Positions 1-7,096 of a DNA stretch of 8,638 bases are shown here, piece by piece. Positions within the stretch are counted from its first letter, which is position 1. Each line of letters begins with the position of its first letter. Below the pieces are notes generated by a model. It had not been told where the DNA came from. It was given only the letters and a program-made list of their open reading frames with translations, and ran no database searches. The DNA is from an uncultured Chromatiaceae bacterium (GTDB lineage: Bacteria; Pseudomonadota; Gammaproteobacteria; Enterobacterales; Alteromonadaceae): positions 1 through 8,638 of the forward strand of contig CAMLNG010000137.1 in NCBI GenBank assembly GCA_946481195.1, given 5' to 3'. The translations under genes and the position numbers were made by a program.

Positions 1-309
1 TACGTCGCTTGGCATAGTCCGGAATACTGCATCCGCGCCCCGGTTTTGCCCAAAAGCATTGACCCGGCAGCGGGCAAGGCCCGGCACTTCAAACGAGAAG
101 TCCGACTCGAGGCGTTCTTCGTATTCTTTGCGCTGCTTATCCGTCATAATGTCGTAAACCAGCGCATGCACATCTTTATGCGTCAGCGGTGGGATGTTTA
201 AACGGCGCACATCGCCGTCAACACGGATAAGCGGTGGCACACCGGCCGATAAGTGTAAGTCCGACGCTTTGTGCTGTACGCTGAACGCCAGTAATTCGGT
301 AATATCCAT
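1..309 (-). CDS. pilT: PilT, type IV pilus retraction ATPase (N-terminal part, runs off the left edge)
   Basis: Read on the minus strand from the ATG at 309-307, this gives 103 residues before the window ends. The protein begins MDITELLAFSVQHKASDLHL and continues with SAGVPPLIRVDGDVRR, the N-terminal PAS-like domain typical of PilT, and later SDFSFEVPGLARCRVNAF and NRGADAVFRT. The Walker A and B motifs of the ATPase core lie beyond the edge and are not visible. PilT is the cytoplasmic hexameric motor that depolymerises type IV pili and drives twitching motility. A Shine-Dalgarno AGGAG (plus-strand 319-323) sits 9 bases before the start. pilT divergent from yggS-proC is a known arrangement in gammaproteobacteria such as Pseudomonas. 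PilU is the main alternative, but the N-terminus matches PilT better. Confidence 0.95.
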   Translation of the reverse strand, partial: MDITELLAFSVQHKASDLHLSAGVPPLIRVDGDVRRLNIPPLTHKDVHALVYDIMTDKQRKEYEERLESDFSFEVPGLARCRVNAFGQNRGADAVFRTMPSDV

Positions 310-352
310 GACGACATACTCCTGTGTCAGTGAAGAGGCAAATCAGGTTTCA

Positions 353-1072
353 ATGCATAACACCATAGCAGAACGCTTACAGACAGCCTACAGGGCACTT
401 GCAGAAATTCAGCCGCCTAATGGCGCAACTGTTCAGTTAATCGCCGTCAGTAAAACCAAGCCAGTCAATGACATAGAACAAGCCTATTTGGCCGGTCAAC
501 GGCTATTTGGCGAAAACTACGTGCAGGAACTCGCCGCCAAAGCGCAGGCTCTGACTACCCTGCCTGGTTTGCAGTGGCATTTTATCGGGCCATTGCAATC
601 GAATAAAACCCGCGACGTGGCCCTGTATGCCGATGTAGTGCATAGCGTCGACCGCTTGAAAATTGCCGAGCGCTTGTCGGCGCAGCGACCAGCCGGTAAA
701 GCGCCGCTTCGGGTGTTACTGCAGGTCAATATCAGTCTGGAGGCCAGTAAATCCGGCGTGTTGCCCAAGGATTTAATGTCATTGGCCCGACAGGTCGCTG
801 CACTGCCTCACATCGAACTTGCTGGTCTGATGGCAATTCCGGCACCGGCCATCGATGGTGACAATCAGCAGGCTTTTGCCGCAATGCAACAGCTTAGCAC
901 CTCACTACAGACTGAATTTCCACAGGCAAATCAATTGTCGATGGGCATGTCGGACGACTGGCAACAGGCCGTTCTTTTCGGGGCAACTATGATAAGATTA
1001 GGCACTGCCATTTTTGGTAGCCGCACTGCAACGGCAGCAACCGGCGCCACAACTAACGACATATCAGCATGA
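353..1072 (+). CDS. yggS: YggS/PLPBP family pyridoxal phosphate homeostasis protein
   Basis: A 239-residue cytoplasmic protein with a single alanine-racemase-like TIM-barrel domain. It binds PLP without known catalytic activity and helps balance vitamin B6 and amino/keto acid pools. The PLP-binding lysine is K34 in AVSKTKP (equivalent to E. coli K36). Other family signatures are FGENYVQE, WHFIGPLQSNKTRD, GLMAIPAPA, LSMGMSDDW and the phosphate-binding end IRLGTAIFGSR. The frame stays open upstream to an ATG at 194, but that extension would run through the 5' end of divergent pilT and shows no family similarity. I chose the ATG at 353 because it puts the N-terminus within two residues of the E. 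coli protein. The Shine-Dalgarno is weak (GAAGAGG about 14 bases upstream). The stop overlaps the proC start by 4 bases. Confidence 0.95.
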   Translation: MHNTIAERLQTAYRALAEIQPPNGATVQLIAVSKTKPVNDIEQAYLAGQRLFGENYVQELAAKAQALTTLPGLQWHFIGPLQSNKTRDVALYADVVHSVDRLKIAERLSAQRPAGKAPLRVLLQVNISLEASKSGVLPKDLMSLARQVAALPHIELAGLMAIPAPAIDGDNQQAFAAMQQLSTSLQTEFPQANQLSMGMSDDWQQAVLFGATMIRLGTAIFGSRTATAATGATTNDISA

Positions 1073-1884
1073 ATGACAACACAGTAGCCTTTATCGGCGC
1101 CGGCAATATGGCGCGCTGCATTATCGGTGGCATGGTGAAAACCGGTTATCCGGCCGCCAATATCATTGCCGCCAATCCAAGTACACCCAAACTCGACGCA
1201 CTCGCCGCCGACTTTGGCATTGAAGTGACGCAGGACAATTTACTGGCAGTGACCAAAGCTGATGTCATTGTGCTTTCAGTCAAGCCACAACTGATGGCAG
1301 AAGTTTGCTCCGCCCTCATCGCCGGCGTGCCGGATATCGCCGAAAAACTCTTTGTTACAGTAGCAGCGGGCTTGCCGGTCAGCCGTTATGAAGAGTGGCT
1401 GGGGCCGGTCCGGCTGATGCGCACTATGCCCAATACGCCGTCGTTAGTCGGGCTTGGTGTCACCGGCATTTTTGCCAGCCGTTGTTCAAATTATGAAAAA
1501 TCCTTTGTCGACAGTATGTTCAGCGCGACCGGCAAAACCGTCTGGCTGGAACAGGAAAGTCAAATCAACGATATCATTGCTGTCACCGGCAGCGCGCCGG
1601 CTTATTTCTTCTACTTTATGCAAGCGATGGCGCAAAAAGCGGAATTGCTTGGCTTCAGCGCCGAAGAAGCGCGGTTGATGGTGACGCAAACCGCGCTTGG
1701 CGCGGCAACAATGGCAGCGCAGTCCACTTTGAGCCTTGCCGATCTACGCGCTCAGGTCACCAGCAAAGGCGGCACCACCCATGAAGCGATTGAATCGATG
1801 CGAAACGCCAATCTGGAGCTGCTGGTCGCTGACGCGATGCAGGCAGCCATCCGCCGGGCGGAAGAAATGGCCAGAACGCTTTGA
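1069..1884 (+). CDS. proC: Pyrroline-5-carboxylate reductase
   Basis: A 271-residue enzyme, normal for the family, that reduces 1-pyrroline-5-carboxylate to L-proline with NAD(P)H, the last step of proline synthesis. The N-terminal Rossmann fold carries the dinucleotide loop FIGAGNMA (residues 8-15), then VKPQ (71-74), FVTVAAGLP (95-103) and MRTMPNTPSLVG (117-128). The C-terminal dimerisation/active-site part has VTGSAPAYFF (172-181) and TSKGGTTHEAIE (231-242), the signature that is often TSPGGTT. The lysine variant is a form I recall from other gammaproteobacteria, so I do not read it as a defect. The start overlaps the yggS stop (ATGA) and has no obvious Shine-Dalgarno, suggesting coupled translation from yggS. 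A PLP-handling protein next to proline synthesis is a widely conserved pair. Confidence 0.97.
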   Translation: MNDNTVAFIGAGNMARCIIGGMVKTGYPAANIIAANPSTPKLDALAADFGIEVTQDNLLAVTKADVIVLSVKPQLMAEVCSALIAGVPDIAEKLFVTVAAGLPVSRYEEWLGPVRLMRTMPNTPSLVGLGVTGIFASRCSNYEKSFVDSMFSATGKTVWLEQESQINDIIAVTGSAPAYFFYFMQAMAQKAELLGFSAEEARLMVTQTALGAATMAAQSTLSLADLRAQVTSKGGTTHEAIESMRNANLELLVADAMQAAIRRAEEMARTL

Positions 1885-1888
1885 ATCA

Positions 1889-1894
1889 TATAAT
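1889..1894 (+). promoter_or_regulatory. Possible internal promoter -10 box for yggT and downstream genes
   Basis: A perfect TATAAT begins 5 bases after the proC stop, inside the only sizeable gap (50 bases) between the first genes of the block, and is followed by an AT-rich run (TTTTTTA). The upstream -35 is poor: the best matches are TGGCCA at 15-base spacing or ATGGCC at 16. It could start a transcript for yggT through the DUF885 gene, separate from yggS-proC, or be a chance AT-rich hexamer. Confidence 0.35.
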
Positions 1895-1934
1895 TTTTTA
1901 CCGAACAAGCTTTAACGTCTGACAAGGAACCCGC

Positions 1935-2480
1935 ATGAACAACGCATTTTATTTTCTGCTGGACACTGTATTTAACCTGTATCTGATGGTGGTGCTGTTA
2001 CGTATTTGGTTGCAGGCCAGCCGTGCTGATTTTTATAACCCTCTCAGCCAGTTTGTGGTCAAAGCAACCAACCCGCTGTTGATCCCGTTACGCCGGTTGC
2101 TACCGAGTATCGGCAAACTGGATACCGGCGCTGTGGTACTGGCGCTGCTGGTCTGTGCGGTAAAAATGTTATTAATTCAACTGTTGCTGGCCGGCCAGTT
2201 TAACCTGATGGCGATATTCACCGGCGCTGTGGTTACTGCGGTGAAAGAAACTTTCAGTCTGCTGTTCTGGGTGCTGATCATCCGAGCCATTCTGAGCTGG
2301 TTTTCGCAGGGCCGTAATCCGATGGAGCTGGTGCTGATGCAACTGACCGAACCGTTACTGGCGCCGGTGCGTAAAGTGATCCCGCCGATGGGTGGTTTGG
2401 ACCTGTCCGTACTGATTGTTTTAGTCGCACTGCAGTTTTTGCAGATTTTATTGCAAAGCTTTTTTATCGGTCTGCTCTGA
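1935..2480 (+). CDS. yggT: YggT family integral membrane protein
   Basis: A 181-residue inner-membrane protein with two tandem YGGT repeats. Each repeat has a hydrophobic helix, a short conserved segment and a second helix. The repeats are visible as [20 protein letters not shown] (from residue 35) and [20 protein letters not shown] (from residue 128), both followed by a proline-containing turn and a hydrophobic helix. Likely membrane segments are about 4-26, 64-86, 92-122 and 156-180. The molecular role is not firmly established; the family has been linked to osmotic/ion tolerance and to membrane or division-related protein homeostasis. The start has a good Shine-Dalgarno, AAGGA at 1924-1928, 6 bases upstream. 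The gene sits 50 bases after proC and 2 bases before yggU. Confidence 0.93.
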   Translation: MNNAFYFLLDTVFNLYLMVVLLRIWLQASRADFYNPLSQFVVKATNPLLIPLRRLLPSIGKLDTGAVVLALLVCAVKMLLIQLLLAGQFNLMAIFTGAVVTAVKETFSLLFWVLIIRAILSWFSQGRNPMELVLMQLTEPLLAPVRKVIPPMGGLDLSVLIVLVALQFLQILLQSFFIGLL

Positions 2481-2482
2481 AC

Positions 2483-2797
2483 ATGACGGCAACAACTGCG
2501 CCTTGGTGCTGGCTTGGCAAGGATTTACAGCTACAGCTCTATATCCAGCCCAAAGCCAGCCGGGATCAAGTGGTTGGCCTACATTGCGATGCGATTAAAG
2601 TTGCCATCACGGCACCGCCGGTCGACGGCAAAGCCAATGCCCATGTGCTGAAGTTACTGGCGCAGTGGTTTGGGGTGGCGAAAAGTCAGGTTGAACTACA
2701 ACGGGGCGAGCTGAGCCGGCACAAACAGCTGCTCGTGCGCGCACCTGGGCAAATTCCGCCAGCTTTTGCTGCGCTGGGATTGACACCCGTGAGTTAA
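2483..2797 (+). CDS. yggU: YggU family protein (DUF167)
   Basis: A small 104-residue cytoplasmic protein of the DUF167/YggU family, a compact alpha/beta fold of unknown function found across bacteria and in eukaryotes. The family signature is clear: [12 protein letters not shown] near residues 21-32, [20 protein letters not shown] (44-63) and the basic tail motif [13 protein letters not shown]. Length is close to the E. coli protein (about 96-100). The ATG lies 2 bases after the yggT stop with no strong Shine-Dalgarno between them, so it is probably translated by coupling to yggT. The yggT-yggU pairing is conserved in enterobacteria and Vibrio. I recognise the family with confidence but can assign no reaction. 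Confidence 0.92.
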   Translation: MTATTAPWCWLGKDLQLQLYIQPKASRDQVVGLHCDAIKVAITAPPVDGKANAHVLKLLAQWFGVAKSQVELQRGELSRHKQLLVRAPGQIPPAFAALGLTPVS

Positions 2798-2821
2798 AAC
2801 CAGGTTAGTGATTTTAGTTAC

Positions 2822-2827
2822 AAGGAG
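2822..2827 (+). promoter_or_regulatory. Shine-Dalgarno deciding the DUF4426 start
   Basis: AAGGAG lies 3 bases before an in-frame GTG (2831) but 6 bases before the ATG at 2834. The spacing favours the ATG, so the protein starts MKLW rather than MMKLW. Confidence 0.7.
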
Positions 2828-2833
2828 TCTGTG

Positions 2834-3259
2834 ATGAAACTTTGGTCCGTTATCTCTCTGCTTGCCGCTCTGTTGCTGAGTTTTGCGGCGACAGCTGAAC
2901 AAAAGCAGCAACTCGGCGACTGGGATGTGCATTACATGCTGATGCCAACCACGATGCTCGACGCTGAAGTTGCGAAAAATTATCAGCTTAGCCGCAGCCG
3001 CAACTATCAGTTACTGAACATTTCGGTGCTGAACAGCAAAGATCAGCAGGCGCAGCAGGTCGAACTGAGTGGCACTGCCACGAACCTCGCCGGTCAGCGT
3101 CAGCAACTGACCTTCAAGCCGGTGAAAGAAGGCGCCGCTTTGTATTACCTGGCAGGCGTCGAAGCGCGTTCAGAACAGAAAATCACTATTGAACTGAGCA
3201 TCCGCCAGGGCAATGAGAATCAGGTGTTAAAGTTTACCCAGGATGTTTATCCGGAATAG
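2834..3259 (+). CDS. Exported DUF4426 family protein
   Basis: A 141-residue protein with a clear Sec signal peptide: MK, a hydrophobic core LWSVISLLAALLLSFA, and an ATA|EQ cleavage site after about residue 21. There is no lipobox cysteine, so it is probably periplasmic. The mature part (QLGDWDVHYMLMPTTML, NYQLLNISVLN, TFKPVKEGAALYYLAGVEAR) matches what I recall of the DUF4426 family, whose members lie between yggU and rdgB in Vibrio, Shewanella and related genera. It looks all-beta, with alternating hydrophobic residues and many glutamines, and may be a small immunoglobulin-like sandwich; that is inference. No catalytic motif is visible and no function is known to me. It lies 36 bases after yggU and 12 bases before rdgB. 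Confidence 0.85.
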   Translation: MKLWSVISLLAALLLSFAATAEQKQQLGDWDVHYMLMPTTMLDAEVAKNYQLSRSRNYQLLNISVLNSKDQQAQQVELSGTATNLAGQRQQLTFKPVKEGAALYYLAGVEARSEQKITIELSIRQGNENQVLKFTQDVYPE

Positions 3260-3271
3260 CAGGTTTTCCCG

Positions 3272-3880
3272 ATGTTCAATCAGTTAGTCCTGGCCAGCAG
3301 TAACGCCGGCAAAGTCGCAGAGCTGCAAAGCCTGTTGGCCGATGAAGGTATTGAAGTACTGCCACAAAGCCAGTTTAAAGTGCCTGATGCCGACGAAACC
3401 GGCCTGAGTTTTATTGAGAATGCGATTTTAAAGGCCCGTCATGCCGCAAAATTAACCGGCCTGCCGGCCATTGCTGATGACTCCGGCCTCGCCGTGCATG
3501 CTCTTGGGGGCGCTCCGGGGATTTATTCGGCGCGCTATGCCGCGATGCACGACGCTCTGCGCGAAGGCGAGAGTAAAGATGCGGCTAATATCCGTTTTTT
3601 ACTGCAACAGATGGAACATCATGACGACCGGCGTGCCGAATTTCACTGTGTGCTGGCGCTTTGTCTGCATGCCGATGACCCGGTGCCACTGATTGCTCAT
3701 GGCCGCTGGCAAGGACTAATCACCCGGGAAATACGGGGCGATGGCGGTTTTGGTTATGACCCGATTTTCTGGTTGCCTGAGCAGAATAAAACCTCGGCGC
3801 AGCTGTCCAAAGCAGAAAAATCACTTCTCAGTCATCGCGGTCAGGCCTTGCGCCTGCTGCTAGCAATGCTGAAGGCATGA
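3272..3880 (+). CDS. rdgB: dITP/XTP pyrophosphatase (non-canonical purine NTP pyrophosphatase)
   Basis: A 202-residue cytoplasmic enzyme of the Ham1/RdgB family. It hydrolyses dITP, ITP and XTP to monophosphate plus pyrophosphate, keeping deaminated purines out of DNA and RNA. The substrate loop is [12 protein letters not shown] (residues 7-18, with K14). The catalytic/metal aspartates are in [20 protein letters not shown] (D69, D70), followed by SARYA. The base-recognition region has [15 protein letters not shown] (156-170), and the C-terminal nucleotide contact is LSHRGQAL (186-193). Length matches E. coli (197). The start at 3272 has AGG at 3261-3263 as a modest Shine-Dalgarno. The stop overlaps the hemW ATG by 4 bases. 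The rdgB-hemW pair is conserved across gammaproteobacteria. Confidence 0.97.
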   Translation: MFNQLVLASSNAGKVAELQSLLADEGIEVLPQSQFKVPDADETGLSFIENAILKARHAAKLTGLPAIADDSGLAVHALGGAPGIYSARYAAMHDALREGESKDAANIRFLLQQMEHHDDRRAEFHCVLALCLHADDPVPLIAHGRWQGLITREIRGDGGFGYDPIFWLPEQNKTSAQLSKAEKSLLSHRGQALRLLLAMLKA

Positions 3881-5046
3881 CCGTGTTGCAGTTACCGCCA
3901 CTGTCGCTGTACATCCATATCCCCTGGTGTGTGCAAAAATGCCCGTATTGCGATTTTAATTCGCATGCGGTGAAACAAGGCATTCCGGAAGCCGAATATA
4001 TTGCCCATTTGCTGGCCGATTTAGATCAGGACCTGCCACTGGTGCGGGGTCGTCCACTGCATAGTATTTTTATCGGTGGCGGCACCCCCAGCACATTCAG
4101 TGCCGAAGGTATTGCCGCAATCCTCAGCGGGGTGCGCACCCGGCTCGACATGCCGGATAACACTGAAGTAACGATGGAAGCGAATCCTGGCACAGTCGAA
4201 GCCAGCCGTTTTGCCGGTTATGTGGCCGCCGGTGTAACACGCTTCTCCATTGGCGTACAAAGTTTTCAGGCCAGCCAATTACAGGCGCTTGGCCGTATCC
4301 ATAACCCGGCACAGGCAAGACGCGCTGCGGAATTGGCTACACAACTGCGCGGTCAGGGACTTAGAAGCTTTAATCTGGATTTAATGCATGGATTACCACA
4401 ACAGGATGTCAGTGCCGCTTTAGCTGATTTGCAACAAGCCATTGATTTAGCGCCACCGCATCTGTCCTGGTATCAGCTGACCATCGAACCTAATACCGCA
4501 TTTGCCTCGCGCCCGCCAGTGCTGCCGGAAGACGACGCATTATGGGACATTCAGGAACAAGGCCATGCGCTGTTAACAGCCGCCGGTTATCAGCAATATG
4601 AGACTTCTGCCTACAGCAAACCCGGTTACCAGTGTGCACATAATCTGAACTACTGGCGGTTTGGTGATTATCTCGGTATCGGCTGTGGCGCACATGGCAA
4701 AATCACCCGCCTGCCGGACCAGCAAACGCCGGCCGGCGCTGTTGTCCGCACGGTCAAAATCAAACATCCCAAAGGCTATATGGATTTAAGCCGCGGTTAT
4801 CTCGACAGTAAAATTGCAGTCGAAGCAGAAGATCTGCCATTTGAATTTTTTATGAACCGTTTTCGTTTGCTGGAAGCCTGCCCTAAAGCGGACTTTACCG
4901 CATATACCGGTTTGCCTGTCGAAACAGTCGCGCCAGCACTTGCCCGCGCCGTGCAGTTAGGGTTAGTTAGCGAAACGGCACAGCATTGGCAAATCACTCC
5001 GCACGGGGTGCGTTATCTCAACGAGCTGTTACAACTGTTTTTATAA
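3877..5046 (+). CDS. hemW: HemW, radical-SAM heme chaperone
   Basis: A 389-residue protein resembling E. coli HemW (YggW) over its whole length. The N-terminal radical-SAM barrel binds a 4Fe-4S cluster through C18, C22 and C25 ([13 protein letters not shown], the CX3CX2C pattern). SAM-contact motifs are GGGTPS (67-72) and MEANPGTVE (100-108), followed by GVQSF and [20 protein letters not shown] (253-263) contains the HNxxYW motif associated with HemW heme binding. The C-terminal HemN_C domain includes [13 protein letters not shown]. It is commonly mis-annotated as oxygen-independent coproporphyrinogen oxidase; HemN is longer and differs. The ATG overlaps the rdgB stop, but GAAGG at 3871-3875 is only 1 base away. 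A GTG at 3883 has 7-base spacing and would give an N-terminus the same length as E. coli, so that start is a real alternative. Confidence 0.95.
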   Translation: MTVLQLPPLSLYIHIPWCVQKCPYCDFNSHAVKQGIPEAEYIAHLLADLDQDLPLVRGRPLHSIFIGGGTPSTFSAEGIAAILSGVRTRLDMPDNTEVTMEANPGTVEASRFAGYVAAGVTRFSIGVQSFQASQLQALGRIHNPAQARRAAELATQLRGQGLRSFNLDLMHGLPQQDVSAALADLQQAIDLAPPHLSWYQLTIEPNTAFASRPPVLPEDDALWDIQEQGHALLTAAGYQQYETSAYSKPGYQCAHNLNYWRFGDYLGIGCGAHGKITRLPDQQTPAGAVVRTVKIKHPKGYMDLSRGYLDSKIAVEAEDLPFEFFMNRFRLLEACPKADFTAYTGLPVETVAPALARAVQLGLVSETAQHWQITPHGVRYLNELLQLFL

Positions 5047-5102
5047 CAGCGGCTGCAAACTCGCCTCGCCGCCATAACAATGAAAAATAACCCGGGGATC
5101 TC

Positions 5103-6959
5103 ATGACATTAAAACTTCAACTGCTGACTATTGCAGTCTCAACAGCTCTGCTGGTCGGCTGTAACAAAGCACCAGAACAAAACAACAGTCAGCCTGTACC
5201 TGCAGCAGCCACTCAGCAGGCACCAGCCACCGCTCAGACCGAATCAACCAAAGCCAATGCCTTTTTTGATCAATATTTTATGGCGGCAGCCGCACTGAGC
5301 CCAATGGCACTGACCCAGCTTGGCATCAAGCAGGATTATGATAAGTGGGATCAACTGACTGACGAGCAAAGTGACAAAGAGCTGGCGCTGACTAAACAAA
5401 CGTTGGCCGATCTGGCGCAGTTTGATGTCAGCAAACTCGATACCCAAACAGCACTGAGTTATCAGCTGTTTAAACAGCAATTAGAGCAGGATATCGCCAA
5501 CGACAAATGGCGTTATTACAACTACCCGGTCAACCAGATGTTTGGCCTGCACTCCGGCGTCCCTTCGCTGCTTATTAACCAGCATCAGATTGAAAACGAA
5601 TCAGACGCCAAAGCCTATATCGCCCGTTTAAACGGTATCCCGCAGCTGTTTAAACAGCTGGAGCAACAACTGACCAAACGGGCAGAACTCGGCATTATTC
5701 CGCCGAAGTTTGTGTTCCCGCTCGCGATTGAAGCCAGCCAGAATATTATCAAAGGTGCGCCATTCACGACCGGCGCCGACAGCACTTTGCTGGAAGATTT
5801 CCGCAACAAAGTCAACAAGCTGACACTGGAAGATGGTGCCAAACAACTGCTGATTAAAGAAGCCGAAGTGGCCCTGACCAGCAGCGTGAAACCGGCATAC
5901 GACAGCCTGATCGCCTATTTAACTACTCAGGAAAAACAAGCGGGTACCGACGATGGCGTCTGGCGCTTTAAAGACGGCGAAGCTTTTTACAACATGGCAC
6001 TGGAACGCACCACTACCACTAAAATGACCGCAGACGAAATTCACCAGCTTGGTCTGACGGAAGTGGCACGTATTCATGATGAAATGAAAGCCATCATGCA
6101 AAAAGTAGGTTTTAAAGGTGATCTGCAGGCATTCTTTGCTTTTATGCGTGATGACGCCCAGTTCTATTATCCGGATACTGCAGAAGGTAAAGCCGCCTAT
6201 CTGGCAGAAGCCACCCGGCTGATTGACCATATGAAATCGCAGCTCGACAGCCTGTTTCTGGTCAAACCGAAAGCGGACCTGATTGTTAAAGCCGTAGAAC
6301 CATTTCGGGAAGAATCTGCCGGCAAGGCCTTTTACCAGCAGCCGTCGATGGACGGCAAGCGGCCTGGTACTTATTACGCCAACCTGCACAATATGAAGGA
6401 TATGCCGAAATATCAAATGGAAGCCCTGGCGTATCATGAAGGCATTCCGGGCCATCATATGCAAATCGCCATTGCCCAGGAACTTGGCGATCTGCCGAAA
6501 TTCCGTAAATTCGGCCGTTACACCGCTTATGTCGAGGGTTGGGGTTTATACACCGAATTGCTGCCAAAAGACATTGGCCTGTATCAGGATCCCTACTCCG
6601 ATTTCGGCCGTTTGGCGATGGAGCTGTGGCGCGCCTGCCGTCTGGTCGTCGATACAGGTATTCATGCGAAAAAATGGACGCGCGAACAGGCGATCCAATA
6701 TTTGGCTGACAACACGCCCAACGCACGCACTGAAGCCGTCAATGCTATCGAACGTTACATCGTGATGCCATCACAGGCCACCGCTTATAAAATCGGCATG
6801 ATTAAAATCGTTCAGCTGCGTGACAAAGCCAAAACAGCACTCGGTGAGAAATTCGATATACGTGAGTTTCATGATGTGGTGCTGAAAAATGGCGCTGTAC
6901 CGCTTGATGTGCTGGAATCGCTGGTTGATGCATACATCCAGAGTAAACAAAGCGCTTAA
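5103..6959 (+). CDS. DUF885 family lipoprotein, putative zincin-like metallopeptidase
   Basis: A 618-residue envelope protein. It starts with a lipoprotein signal peptide whose lipobox LVGC puts the lipidated cysteine at residue 20. A low-complexity linker rich in Q, A, P and T (about 22-50) follows, then a long mostly helical DUF885 domain. The core motif AYHEGIPGHHMQIA (H445, E446, H451, H452) followed 26 residues later by YVEGWGLYTE (E478, E485) resembles the metal-binding arrangement of gluzincin peptidases, although the spacing is HEx4HH rather than classical HExxH. Members are often annotated only as DUF885; substrate and activity are unknown to me. N21 at position +2 suggests outer-membrane sorting. 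GGGGA at 5094-5098 is the Shine-Dalgarno. It follows hemW by 56 bases and ends the block, with a terminator after it. Confidence 0.9.
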   Translation: MTLKLQLLTIAVSTALLVGCNKAPEQNNSQPVPAAATQQAPATAQTESTKANAFFDQYFMAAAALSPMALTQLGIKQDYDKWDQLTDEQSDKELALTKQTLADLAQFDVSKLDTQTALSYQLFKQQLEQDIANDKWRYYNYPVNQMFGLHSGVPSLLINQHQIENESDAKAYIARLNGIPQLFKQLEQQLTKRAELGIIPPKFVFPLAIEASQNIIKGAPFTTGADSTLLEDFRNKVNKLTLEDGAKQLLIKEAEVALTSSVKPAYDSLIAYLTTQEKQAGTDDGVWRFKDGEAFYNMALERTTTTKMTADEIHQLGLTEVARIHDEMKAIMQKVGFKGDLQAFFAFMRDDAQFYYPDTAEGKAAYLAEATRLIDHMKSQLDSLFLVKPKADLIVKAVEPFREESAGKAFYQQPSMDGKRPGTYYANLHNMKDMPKYQMEALAYHEGIPGHHMQIAIAQELGDLPKFRKFGRYTAYVEGWGLYTELLPKDIGLYQDPYSDFGRLAMELWRACRLVVDTGIHAKKWTREQAIQYLADNTPNARTEAVNAIERYIVMPSQATAYKIGMIKIVQLRDKAKTALGEKFDIREFHDVVLKNGAVPLDVLESLVDAYIQSKQSA

Positions 6960-6984
6960 ACGCAAGCACTTGACTGGTATTGAC

Positions 6985-7013
6985 AACCCCCGGTCTGCCG
7001 GGGGTTATTTTTT
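6985..7013 (+). terminator. Strong intrinsic terminator of the yggS-DUF885 block
   Basis: A perfect 9-bp GC-rich stem (AACCCCCGG at 6985-6993 paired with CCGGGGGTT at 6998-7006) closes a 4-base TCTG loop and is followed by A and six Ts. It lies 26 bases after the DUF885 stop, the only strong terminator I see in the 6.6 kb block, which supports one long operon. Confidence 0.93.
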
Positions 7014-7096
7014 CTGTTCTCCCCCAGATTTTTCTGCTGGTTCAAACCCATTGAACTGCTTATGCTGAAACAAAATGGACGCCTTAAGGACACCGC
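7014..7096 (+). promoter_or_regulatory. Upstream region expected to hold the corA promoter
   Basis: Because a strong terminator precedes it, the corA-family gene should have its own promoter here. TATGCT (7061-7066) is a 4/6 match to a -10 box but has no good -35 at normal spacing. TTGAAC (7051-7056) resembles a -35 without a good -10. I cannot place a start with confidence. The ribosome binding site is clear: AAGGA at 7086-7090, 6 bases before the ATG. Confidence 0.35.

Noticed and set aside
194..352. 53-residue N-terminal extension of YggS from the ATG at 194
   Set aside because: It is antisense to the start of pilT, its sequence is basic and cysteine-containing with no family similarity, and the ATG at 353 gives the expected length and N-terminus.
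3877..5046. Oxygen-independent coproporphyrinogen III oxidase (HemN) as the function
   Set aside because: The length, the HNxxYW motif and the near-identity of many segments to E. coli YggW point to HemW, which is a heme chaperone rather than HemN.
5047..5102. Terminator between hemW and the DUF885 gene
   Set aside because: Only a weak GCGGC/GCCGC pairing with a long loop exists and there is no T-run, so I see no termination signal here.
5919..6464. 181-codon open frame on the minus strand inside the DUF885 gene
   Set aside because: It is a shadow of the strongly supported plus-strand DUF885 frame, including its metal-site region; it has no recognisable domain or ribosome binding site context.
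6286..6726. 146-codon minus-strand open frame inside the DUF885 gene
   Set aside because: The translation is arginine/proline/cysteine-rich, typical of an antisense shadow, and overlaps conserved codons of the real gene.
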